DNA of 64,000 nucleotides, taken from an uncultured Acidobacteriaceae bacterium (GTDB lineage: Bacteria > Acidobacteriota > Terriglobia > Terriglobales > Acidobacteriaceae). The translations under genes and the position numbers were made by a program. The notes beneath the pieces are model-generated. The model was given only the letters and a program-made list of their open reading frames with translations, was not told the DNA's origin and ran no database searches. The stretch covers positions 82,197 to 146,196 of the forward strand of contig CAIKND010000106.1 in NCBI GenBank assembly GCA_903828675.1. The letters are read 5' to 3'. Within the stretch, counting starts at the first letter, position 1. Every line of letters begins with the position of its first letter. Shown piece after piece: positions 35,991 through 44,598 of this stretch.

Positions 35991-38900
35991 CTAGGGCAGC
36001 CATAGTTCCCGTGACGCGAACAGCCGGAACTCTTCTGAATAGACAAACTCGTGAGTAATCCACGTGTCCTGTATCAAATCAACACGGCACCACCGGCGAA
36101 ACAGGCAAATCCACCACTCTGCATGTGGAGATATTCTGTTGTCGGGAAATGCCAATTGAAGATTCGAATAGACCGTATACATAAAGTCCAAGAGTGAATT
36201 GGCAAACTGCGTCGCATAGAGCACGCTCTCCGGCGGATCCTGCGGAGCACTCCAGCTAACAAACGGAAGCGTGCCAGGTCCTGAGACGTCTTTTGGATCG
36301 AGCCTCATTGAAAGAGTGGACGTCTTTCGCGAATCATTCATGCGGTCTTCCAATCCAACCAGTTCCCTGCGCTCGCGCATTTCCTTCAAGATGCTTTCAT
36401 ATTGCTTTAAATGATCTCCAAAATACTTCTCCATCTCCGGAGTTCGCGGATACCAGATCGCATACATACGCCCAAAGAGCGCGCCAATATCTTCTGAGCC
36501 GCTGACTTGGTTCTCTCCTCTTGAAAGAGCAGGCTTGATCGCGGTCGTAGCAATGTGGTGCCCCAGCCGCCGATAGGCTTCGAACAGCGTCTCAGTGAAC
36601 CACTGGTTTGCTGTCGGATCCTGAGGAAACGCCGCACACTTCAATTGATGAGTGAGTAGATCCGCCGGCTCGTCTCCAACGAGAGACGACTTGAGGTAAA
36701 CAATCACGCCGGTGTAAGCATCGTCACGCGCGTCTTCCAAACACGGACAAGCAGTAACCGCGGCCGCCTTATCCGTCGCGGTTTGCGGAGGAGGATAGCG
36801 TATGGTCCCCACCACGCAGTGCGTCTTGCTGTTCCCTGTATCCGCACACCTCTGCAGTGGTCGCAGGTCCAGATCGATCTCGGCGCCAAAGTCCGCTCTG
36901 CACTTGGTGATCGCCCCTCCCATCCCTTCAAACGTCATCTCCTGATCGGCTTCTGCATCGCAAACAATTATGTATTTGCAGCGGCGCCGCACCAATTCAT
37001 ACAACCCCATGTTTTCAAAGTGCCCACCATCGCTCAAATTCACATACTTCGAGCTATCGCCGACTAATCCGAATAGCTCCTTGAATAGGTGATAAAGTGC
37101 GAAGCGGGGTGTCGATCTCCCATTGGTGGATGGCCAGGCGTCCATCTTGCGCGTATTGGATATCCACCATCCCAACCGCACATTAAAGAACGTCATCAGA
37201 AATGCCAGAGCCGGGTTGCTGTTATAACCTTGGTTAGGATTGAGTGCGGCCCCACTAATGGCCACCGCGGAATCCAAATGGATGCCGCCTCCTCGATACG
37301 CATGTTCTTCGGTGAGAACATAGCCGTTATAACTCACCTGACAGTGTGGCCGGGCATCCGTCCATGGGACGCTGTAGCCAGAGTAGAGCGGAGTAAAGGC
37401 AAAGCTCGTCCCCTTTCTCTCCTGGGTTGCCAGGTCATTCCCCGTGGTGAGGTTCAACGTTGTGCAAAAGATTGGGAACGGGCCGTCATAGTGCCCCTCT
37501 TCTCCCGTAGTCCTGAAATACCCTCGCGGCAGCAGATCACGTACGCGCGGAGGGTGCTCGAGCATCACGCCTTTCCCGGTCCTCACAAAGCTGCGATCGT
37601 CGAATCCGGTAAATGGATCTGCCTTCCTCTTCCCTGGAACCGTTGCTCCAAGATAACAGCGGGAGAGCCGATTCTTGTAGAACGCGTGCATTGAGAACTC
37701 GTTGATATCCACCCGACAGCCCAGAACCCAAGCCACCAGGGCCGCACCCAGCAGGCACGTCACATCCGCCGTTACAAATGGTAGCCACTTGGGCCCGAAA
37801 CTCAACGGACACTGTGCCAGCAGGTAAGCAAGCTTGTCAACGCTTATGGAGGCGGCAAAAGATACAAGAAGCAGAAAACTCAGCACCGCCACCGGGGCAG
37901 CCACTAAAGCCACAAGGTCAATTGTCTTGAAGCCCAGGAAGCCATTGCCCGTAGGCTTGCCATCCGCCTTGCCGCTCCAACCTGCAAACACAGTCGCGCC
38001 ATGAGACACCACAAATGCAATTAGCGAGGTCCACGTCCACGCATTTCCTCGGACTGCAATGGCGTAACCTACATAGGGCCCCAAAAGCGCCAATGCCACG
38101 ATCCCAGCCCATAACAGCGCATAGAGCATTGACCATGCCCGCAACCGGGCCAGCCATTCCCGCCTCATGTTTCCGTAGTCCCGGCCTAATAATCCGAGCG
38201 TAACTTCAATCGCCACCCATGGAACACTAAGCAGCAGAGCAGGCAGCAGCGCCAGGCGAATGCGCCAGGCATCGACTACAATTCCGGCCTCACCGTTAAC
38301 GATCGTCATGTCATGGATCCACCTGCTGAGCGTCACCGATCCCCAGCGACTAGCCTCCATGCCTGCCCAGCCCAATGCGATCGCAACCACCGTTGCTACA
38401 ATTCCTCCTGCTGCAAATCCAGTCAGCGCGACTCCTGCACGCCACCAGCGTACTTCTGGATCGAAGCTTAGGAATGCCCTGTACGCTCCCCCCGCAAAAA
38501 TCACCAGCTCTGCCATCAGCAGCGTCAGTCCGCACAGAACGGCAATAGGTCCCCAGTACCGAGGTGAACTCGTAGCTATATGTAGTTGCACCCAGTAGCT
38601 CACCCACAGGGAACATCCAAGCCACGGCAATATCACCCATGCCACCACGCCGCTATTGGTCAGCAGGTTCTTCACTGAGCCCACGCTGGTCGCTGCGCGC
38701 CGTTCCTGTAGATATAGGTTCCTTGTTAGAATGCAAACTGAACAAAAGGCGTAGAGGGCCCAAGGTAGTCCAGACGCGATCCAGGCCCGTACTCCAACGC
38801 CGCCTCCATGTCTGAAGCCTGGGTGCCAGCCTTCGATTGGCCGCGGCACCAGCAGATGGACCAGATAAAATCCACAAGCAAACGCTGCCAGAATCGGGAT

Positions 38901-40658
38901 CTGGTTAAGAATTGTGTTCCTAAGCCATACCGCCACCGCCGTCCAGGTATCGGCGGAGAGAACTCCACGTGAAGGTGTGAGATAACTCGCGTACCGCTTG
39001 AGCCATAGGATTGGCTCTGGCGCCCTCGGTAGACAACCCGGCTCCGCTTGCGGTATCAACTCCTTGATTACTCTCGACTGGCTCCCGTTGTGCAGAATCC
39101 AGCCCGCAAGAAACTCGTGTATATATCCACCACCTGACACCGAGGACATATACTCAATCCTTGGCAGCAGTCCCATTTGCGCAAATCCCTGCAACACACC
39201 CAGATTAAACGTCGCGCTCCGTATTCCCCCTCCGGAAAAGCACACCCCCGTCAGGCCCTTTTCGGCCACAATCTTGTAGATATCTCCTGCCGCCGTATCG
39301 CCATTCCACACCCGCCTGGAATGCATTTCCTGTTCCAATAGCCATTTGCTCGGCATAAAGTAAGTCTTGGCCGCCAGTCGCTGCTGTAGCTTCGGATCTG
39401 CTATTAGGTCATCCCATATATCGTCTTTCGAATAGAGCCTGCCACCGAGCTCTATCTGGGACGGGAGGATTTTCTCTACTATCTCGGGAGCACTCATCTG
39501 CTCAGAGTCAGACTCGTCGACTCCGGCCACTCTCATCCGCAAATCTGCATCGTCGCGTAACGCCGCGCACAGCTCATCTCTGGTTTGCCGCCTCCCCTCG
39601 ATGTCTACCGTGTCAGGAAATGCAACTTCTATCAGGCGCCTGCAATACAACTCAAGCATCCATTTGCTGCGCGGATACCCACAAGCGGTTCCAACGAGAT
39701 TTCGATAGCTTCCGCTCCCCGCTTGCAGAGCGTTGCGCAGTTCATCTTTCTCTTTGTATCTCGTCAGGCAAATCCGGACCTCCTGCGGCTCAAGTCCATT
39801 CTTCTTCGCAAATGCCACATCCACCAAGCTCTCCCAATACAGCTCGTTGGAAGCGTAATGGTATGTCTCCGCTACATTCCGCCTCAGCGTCGGCGAAGCT
39901 TTCATCTCCGCGTACAATCGATCTCGATCGTAATTCGCTCCACAAATATTAACTGTTCGTGGGAACACTATTCCGGCGATCTCTTCCCCGGCTGCGTCAG
40001 GATCGGCTCCGTATTTTGCGGCTACGCGCCGTTTGAACTCTATATCGCTTTTGAGTGCAGCCTGCAGCCTCCCCTCGCTGTACAAAGCACCCTCAATCCA
40101 CGCCCCCGCGGGGAACGCAATGTCTGTTAGCCGAGTGCAATACTCCTCATTCGCCACAAGGGCAGCAACCCTCTGGCGTAGCCTCAGATCGACAGTCATT
40201 GACCTCATAAGCGAGTGCTGAGTAAACTTCACGCCTTCGACGGTGAACTCCGCAATCGGATATCCTTGCTCGTCCTTTCGAGCAAATACCTTGTCAACTA
40301 AGTCTCTGCTCTCCAGTTCGCCTGCGAATCTTCTGGCTACCCGCAAGCGAAGCCGCGGGTTCTTCATCAGTTCCGCATGCAGTCTTTCCCGATCGAATCG
40401 TCTGACCCATAGCCTTAACTTTTCGGGAAAAATGGCCCTTACAATCTGCTGCACTTCCGGCTTACCGGATTGTTGCAGATGCTGCCCCGCGACCTCATAA
40501 CTGAATTCTTCACTCGCAAGAAGCGCTGTGCGTAGTTGTTGTTCGCTGTAGGTCTTGCCGCCTATCTCCACTTCCGTCGGGAATGCCGCGGCAACTAGAC
40601 GACTGCACTCGACGAAGTCCGAGTCTGCCTCTATGGTGCGCTTCTGCTTGTCGTTCAT
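35991..40658 (-). CDS. Large membrane patatin-like phospholipase with N-terminal repeats
   Basis: 1555 residues; GGAG lies five bases before the ATG. Residues ~20-433 hold eight degenerate repeats of 40-50 residues (starting near 21, 71, 119, 176, 226, 277, 342 and 391). They share a pattern FPxxVxIxGxxYxxxxLxxAL, then xLRxRVA. The patatin core follows: oxyanion loop FSGGGIRSATFNLG (474-487), nucleophile Ser508 in SSVSGGG, and the catalytic Asp1210 in SDGGHFENMGLYELVRRR. Between nucleophile and Asp, about ten transmembrane helices (586-981) interrupt the domain. Patatins hydrolyse acyl esters of membrane lipids, releasing free fatty acids. The gene ends a five-gene operon with an alpha-dioxygenase-like protein, suggesting fatty-acid supply to it. 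The repeats are not a family I can name. Confidence 0.85.
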   Translation of the reverse strand: MNDKQKRTIEADSDFVECSRLVAAAFPTEVEIGGKTYSEQQLRTALLASEEFSYEVAGQHLQQSGKPEVQQIVRAIFPEKLRLWVRRFDRERLHAELMKNPRLRLRVARRFAGELESRDLVDKVFARKDEQGYPIAEFTVEGVKFTQHSLMRSMTVDLRLRQRVAALVANEEYCTRLTDIAFPAGAWIEGALYSEGRLQAALKSDIEFKRRVAAKYGADPDAAGEEIAGIVFPRTVNICGANYDRDRLYAEMKASPTLRRNVAETYHYASNELYWESLVDVAFAKKNGLEPQEVRICLTRYKEKDELRNALQAGSGSYRNLVGTACGYPRSKWMLELYCRRLIEVAFPDTVDIEGRRQTRDELCAALRDDADLRMRVAGVDESDSEQMSAPEIVEKILPSQIELGGRLYSKDDIWDDLIADPKLQQRLAAKTYFMPSKWLLEQEMHSRRVWNGDTAAGDIYKIVAEKGLTGVCFSGGGIRSATFNLGVLQGFAQMGLLPRIEYMSSVSGGGYIHEFLAGWILHNGSQSRVIKELIPQAEPGCLPRAPEPILWLKRYASYLTPSRGVLSADTWTAVAVWLRNTILNQIPILAAFACGFYLVHLLVPRPIEGWHPGFRHGGGVGVRAWIASGLPWALYAFCSVCILTRNLYLQERRAATSVGSVKNLLTNSGVVAWVILPWLGCSLWVSYWVQLHIATSSPRYWGPIAVLCGLTLLMAELVIFAGGAYRAFLSFDPEVRWWRAGVALTGFAAGGIVATVVAIALGWAGMEASRWGSVTLSRWIHDMTIVNGEAGIVVDAWRIRLALLPALLLSVPWVAIEVTLGLLGRDYGNMRREWLARLRAWSMLYALLWAGIVALALLGPYVGYAIAVRGNAWTWTSLIAFVVSHGATVFAGWSGKADGKPTGNGFLGFKTIDLVALVAAPVAVLSFLLLVSFAASISVDKLAYLLAQCPLSFGPKWLPFVTADVTCLLGAALVAWVLGCRVDINEFSMHAFYKNRLSRCYLGATVPGKRKADPFTGFDDRSFVRTGKGVMLEHPPRVRDLLPRGYFRTTGEEGHYDGPFPIFCTTLNLTTGNDLATQERKGTSFAFTPLYSGYSVPWTDARPHCQVSYNGYVLTEEHAYRGGGIHLDSAVAISGAALNPNQGYNSNPALAFLMTFFNVRLGWWISNTRKMDAWPSTNGRSTPRFALYHLFKELFGLVGDSSKYVNLSDGGHFENMGLYELVRRRCKYIIVCDAEADQEMTFEGMGGAITKCRADFGAEIDLDLRPLQRCADTGNSKTHCVVGTIRYPPPQTATDKAAAVTACPCLEDARDDAYTGVIVYLKSSLVGDEPADLLTHQLKCAAFPQDPTANQWFTETLFEAYRRLGHHIATTAIKPALSRGENQVSGSEDIGALFGRMYAIWYPRTPEMEKYFGDHLKQYESILKEMRERRELVGLEDRMNDSRKTSTLSMRLDPKDVSGPGTLPFVSWSAPQDPPESVLYATQFANSLLDFMYTVYSNLQLAFPDNRISPHAEWWICLFRRWCRVDLIQDTWITHEFVYSEEFRLFASRELWLP

Positions 40659-40685
40659 GGATTCTCCAACAGCGTTCCGTGCCGA

Positions 40686-42248
40686 TCATTTCATCAGTTG
40701 TGGACTCAGGCGCTGAAGGGCCTTTCCCCGTGGCGTAAAGAAGAATGTATCTATAACAAATGAGATAAAACGTTGTGTGAAGATCGTGCTGTGATCCGGA
40801 ACAACATCAGGATCGATCTCCATCATCCAGTAGGGTGTACCGTTGCAGCGATTTGGCCTCTCCTGAATAGCGAAACATGCGTGCGTATCCGCGAGGCGGA
40901 ACGTGCTTACAATATTCAGGTGCTGCTTGTTAAACAGGTCGCGATTGCATCCAGCTATCGCGCTTGGATCTTCGATCTGGATGACCTGGCCCGTCGATGA
41001 CACGCGCATCTGGTTCGCCCCAACTGCCTTCAGCATCACGTGGCTTTGCAGAATCTGCATGTGAGGCGCAGTGCTCAAATAATATGAGCTCTGCGCTTGG
41101 GCGCCTTCCTCCTTCGTCTTGAGTTTCCAGTAGGGATGCTCCCTGTGTGGATCGAAGCAGGTAAGATCGAGATCGCCTCCCGGCTCAGAACTCAGTTTCC
41201 GAAAGCTCCCGTTTGCCTTGAACCCAAAGTATGGAAGTCCGTGTCCGATTGGCAGCGCGACCTTTGTAGCCATATCTGTGGTGGATGTAAGGGAAACAAA
41301 GAGAGGTCTGTCTAGCTCACTTTCCGCCGAGGATGCGCCTTCGGAATCCTGATCGTCCTTGCCGAGTGCGAGCGGATGGTATTTGTATCCGTTATAAGTT
41401 AGAAAGTCCAACATTTGCTTGGCCTCGGTGGCCGCCCCTGCCGGATTGATGAAGATCACCAGGTCGGCCCGTGAGTCTACCGCCAGCCTTGCTGCGAGTC
41501 TCTTTTCGCTCGCTGCCTGCGGATTTTCCTGGGCATCGGCTTCCTGAGTGTAGATGGTTGCCTCCGCAATTTGACTCGCGGTCGCCTCGCTCACGGTGCG
41601 CTCCAGCAGCAAGCCGCCGAAAGAATGCCCGATGAAGACTGCCAGAGCTCTTTTGTTTTCATGAGTGCGAGTAGCAATCTGAGTCAGCGCACTTGACAAC
41701 GTCGCGCCAGGCACGCGGATTGCCGTAGCCTCGCGGTTGAAGTAAGAGAACTGGCGCGCAATCGGAAAATAGCTCTTCACCAAGTCGCCGCGCCAGCCAA
41801 TATATATACCGATTACACGATGCGTTTTCTGAAATCTTCGGTATACCTCCTGCAGCGCAGCTTTGAAGCCCTCGACATTTTGGTTCGTTTCACTGGCATT
41901 GTTCTTCCACCCATGCACAAAAGTGATGACGATTGGGTCAGACTGTCCTGGCTCGGCATTTGCAAGGTCGTTTGCCTGGCGGATGAGCCGAAGCGCCGTA
42001 TCCACCTCGCCCTTTTCGAATAGCTCGCCCATGTCGTCAACTTCAATGAACGCCAGGCATACCGCATTACTCGCGCCTGTGCAGTCTTTGTCCGGTACGT
42101 GGGCCGCACTATTGTTTCCTGAGGAATCCGGTGGCGCGGGCACCGCAATCGCTGGATGCTGCAGACGGTACGACTGCAATGGCACATGACAGCCGGTAAG
42201 AGCGAAGAGCAGGAGTCCGGCTGCCAACGTCTGGCCTTTCGTGATCAT
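40686..42248 (-). CDS. Lipoprotein alpha/beta-hydrolase
   Basis: 520 residues. The lipobox LLLFALTGC places a lipidated Cys at position 20, so the protein is probably anchored to an envelope membrane. The hydrolase core shows an oxyanion-type HGW (VHGWKNNA, 111-118) and a nucleophile elbow GHSFGG with Ser209. The acid and histidine are less certain; IGHGLPYFG and DHST are candidates. The substrate is unknown; esterase or lipase activity fits the operon. Its start overlaps the upstream 277-residue gene by four bases (ATGA) and its stop is 27 bases before the patatin start, so it is firmly in the operon. Confidence 0.8.
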   Translation of the reverse strand: MITKGQTLAAGLLLFALTGCHVPLQSYRLQHPAIAVPAPPDSSGNNSAAHVPDKDCTGASNAVCLAFIEVDDMGELFEKGEVDTALRLIRQANDLANAEPGQSDPIVITFVHGWKNNASETNQNVEGFKAALQEVYRRFQKTHRVIGIYIGWRGDLVKSYFPIARQFSYFNREATAIRVPGATLSSALTQIATRTHENKRALAVFIGHSFGGLLLERTVSEATASQIAEATIYTQEADAQENPQAASEKRLAARLAVDSRADLVIFINPAGAATEAKQMLDFLTYNGYKYHPLALGKDDQDSEGASSAESELDRPLFVSLTSTTDMATKVALPIGHGLPYFGFKANGSFRKLSSEPGGDLDLTCFDPHREHPYWKLKTKEEGAQAQSSYYLSTAPHMQILQSHVMLKAVGANQMRVSSTGQVIQIEDPSAIAGCNRDLFNKQHLNIVSTFRLADTHACFAIQERPNRCNGTPYWMMEIDPDVVPDHSTIFTQRFISFVIDTFFFTPRGKALQRLSPQLMK

Positions 42249-43078
42249 TGATTGCCCCCTGTGCCTGATTTCGGCTGCGAACCGCGGCGAAACAGCGCGC
42301 CCAGCACGTTAGTAATCTCCGGCTTGTATTCACAGTAGAAGCTCGAAAGCACTGCGGTGCCCAATGCGCCTGCCGCACGCTGTCCCACTTTTCCCGCGGA
42401 ATTCTCCGCACCGGGATACCACGGAAAGCCCGCGTATGCGCCGCCGAGCTCTGCCGCAAAACGTGAGATCGCTGGTATACGGTGGCCGTGCCCTTGAACG
42501 GAGGAGCGGCGAACGGTTACCACGTCGAACCATGCGTGATCGAATCTCTTCCAGCCGTCATGAGCGAAGGCATCCAGGCTCTCCGCCGACGGATTCACGC
42601 AACTTTCTTGGGCCCCAATCGACATTCGCGCGGCGAGAGCGCAGACAGCATCCCTGTGACGAGCAAGGACTGCGGCATCGGAGTGATAGGCAAGGAATCT
42701 CGGGTCATCCTTGAGCATAAGTCCAAAGACATACTGTGCCGCCCCTTTGCCAATGGCTTGCGAGTAGCGGGAGCCAACGCGCCTGCCATAGCCGTCCCAG
42801 TTGCGCCCCCACTCCGGCGGTGACTTGATCACTTGCGCTCCGAATCCAAACACCAAAGCTCCAAGCAGAGACTGGTCGCTGACAGAGCTTGACACGAAGT
42901 CCAGTGTCCGCTGCCGCGTCGTGTAACTACAGTCTCTTGCTGTAAGGTCGGTGGGGAATGCCCCGGGGCACACCTGGATTGCCGCAACCTTCTGCGTTAC
43001 AGTTGGTTGAGCACCCACCGCCCCTGCCGCGATAATTGCGGTAATCAGGAAAAGCAACTGGACTGGCCTCAATATCAT
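42245..43078 (-). CDS. Exported hypothetical protein, shares a family with the C-terminal half of the protein at 56788
   Basis: 277 residues with a signal peptide (LLFLITAIIAAGAVGAQ). The central part, GYGRRVGSRYSQAIGKGA followed by LMLKDDPRFLAY, lines up by eye with ARRYGATYGDNVIGTMIGSA and LLKQDPRYFYKG in the protein at 56788-57834. Both continue into an Ala/Arg-rich segment and a Phe/Leu-rich end. I do not know this family's function. An outer-membrane or periplasmic location is likely. It lies 17 bases after the flavoprotein stop and overlaps the lipoprotein-hydrolase start. Confidence 0.7.
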   Translation of the reverse strand: MILRPVQLLFLITAIIAAGAVGAQPTVTQKVAAIQVCPGAFPTDLTARDCSYTTRQRTLDFVSSSVSDQSLLGALVFGFGAQVIKSPPEWGRNWDGYGRRVGSRYSQAIGKGAAQYVFGLMLKDDPRFLAYHSDAAVLARHRDAVCALAARMSIGAQESCVNPSAESLDAFAHDGWKRFDHAWFDVVTVRRSSVQGHGHRIPAISRFAAELGGAYAGFPWYPGAENSAGKVGQRAAGALGTAVLSSFYCEYKPEITNVLGALFRRGSQPKSGTGGNQ

Positions 43079-43095
43079 TAACCCCCTCCATCCAC

Positions 43096-44448
43096 TTACG
43101 AGAGCAGTTCCCTGAAATATGCATTCAGCAAGCGGCCTTGCGGGTCATATTCCCTGCGGGCATCTGCCAGAACCTTCAGCCGTTCTCCATAGGCATTCTG
43201 CACGATATTTGCATCCAGGCCCGGCGTCTGATTCGGCAGAGGTTTACCATTCCTCTCGACACAGAACTTGTTGTAGGCATCGAGATAGTCGAACCACCCA
43301 GGGTTCGCAGTGGATACGGGATCAATGGTCATCACCGTTCCGTCGTAGGAATACGAAAGTAGCGCCTTCTGATCCTGCGCGATGCGATAGCCAACATAGA
43401 GCAGGTTTGACCGATAGCCCTTTTGCGCATAATAGTCGTTGCAGAACTTGAAGAAATCAGTAATGGCCGTCGGATACTCGTCCTCGGGGAAGGCAAATAG
43501 GCTGAATGTGTAGCGGCTGTCGTCGGACACCGGCGGATACTGAATGATCTGATCTGGCGGGATAGTGTAGTCGCTCGAAACAATGGATTCCAGTTGCAAA
43601 CGCCAGGCTGCGTTGAAGGCATCTATGATCCCGTACCGTATGGACGGGATGGAGATATTCTGTTCGATGTCATGCCCGAACTTGGGGCCCGATGTACCCC
43701 AGATGTGATTTCTCAATGCCCATGCGGCGTGGTTTGGTTCGCCGGATGCGCCAGGATTGTACTTGCGGAACTCGACAGTAATCTTGCCGTCGAAGGGGAA
43801 AATGTAGAACATCATCGAGTAATCAAGGGCCTTCAGGTCGGGAAGCGCGGAAATGAAGTCCTGCAGTGTGTACGTCGTGTGATGCACATGCATCGGCAGT
43901 AGTGTCCTGATCTTGTAAGTGACCTCGTAGATGATCCCAAACAGGCCATAACTGGACCGAACTTTTTGCATTAGTTCAGGCTGCCCATCCTCTGTGACTT
44001 CCAGGAGATCTCCGCTGGGAAGCACCATTTTCACGCCTATAACATAGGAGCCCACCTGACCATATTCGCCCGCAAAGGAAGCGTCCTTGGTTCCGGCGCA
44101 AGAAGCGCTTCCCGCCGACAGGCTTCCAATCTCAGTATTCACGTAGAACTGCAGGTTCTTCGCTTTCAACGCATTTGCCATATTCAGATGCACGGCGCCT
44201 GCCTGCACAGTAAGGCTGTCCTGCCCGATATTGAGAATCCGATTCATCTTCATCCGGATCAACGTGCCACCGTCTGCAACACCACAGGGCGCGGTCGAGT
44301 GGTTGGAGCCAACGGCACGCACTGGAGATGGATAGGTGACGGAATCTTTCAGCACAGCGATAATGTCGTCTACCGAGTTCGCATCGACAATCACAGCAGG
44401 ATGCGACACTATGTTGCCGAACCAATTAGTAACAGTGTTCGCTGCCAT
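43096..44448 (-). CDS. FAD-binding oxidase, aldonolactone-oxidase/VAO type
   Basis: 450 residues with GGAGGACTG just before the ATG. The N-terminal PCMH/VAO-type FAD domain is visible: VRAVGSNHSTAPCGVADGG near 43-61, LTVQAGAVHLNMANAL, and GSLSAGSASCAGTKDASFAGEYG near 108-130. The C-terminus (AYGERLKVLADARREYDPQGRLLNAYFRELL) matches the end of D-arabinono- and gulono-lactone oxidases. A covalent His-FAD site is not obvious; the conserved region has SNHS. No signal peptide is seen. Such enzymes oxidise alcohols, lactones or aldoses with oxygen. In this operon it might oxidise a fatty-acid-derived alcohol, aldehyde or lactone. That role is inference. Confidence 0.82.
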   Translation of the reverse strand: MAANTVTNWFGNIVSHPAVIVDANSVDDIIAVLKDSVTYPSPVRAVGSNHSTAPCGVADGGTLIRMKMNRILNIGQDSLTVQAGAVHLNMANALKAKNLQFYVNTEIGSLSAGSASCAGTKDASFAGEYGQVGSYVIGVKMVLPSGDLLEVTEDGQPELMQKVRSSYGLFGIIYEVTYKIRTLLPMHVHHTTYTLQDFISALPDLKALDYSMMFYIFPFDGKITVEFRKYNPGASGEPNHAAWALRNHIWGTSGPKFGHDIEQNISIPSIRYGIIDAFNAAWRLQLESIVSSDYTIPPDQIIQYPPVSDDSRYTFSLFAFPEDEYPTAITDFFKFCNDYYAQKGYRSNLLYVGYRIAQDQKALLSYSYDGTVMTIDPVSTANPGWFDYLDAYNKFCVERNGKPLPNQTPGLDANIVQNAYGERLKVLADARREYDPQGRLLNAYFRELLS

Positions 44449-44598
44449 CAGTCCTCCACGGTGGGCAAGCCTGCCCGCATCTTTCGCGATACCCCGACAC
44501 GCCCTAAGAATGAGATAGGCTATCTAGCTTTCGCAAAGAATGAGACCTCTCGGAATTGGAGCGTTCGGCCATCAGACCTCTGCGTTACAACAACACCT

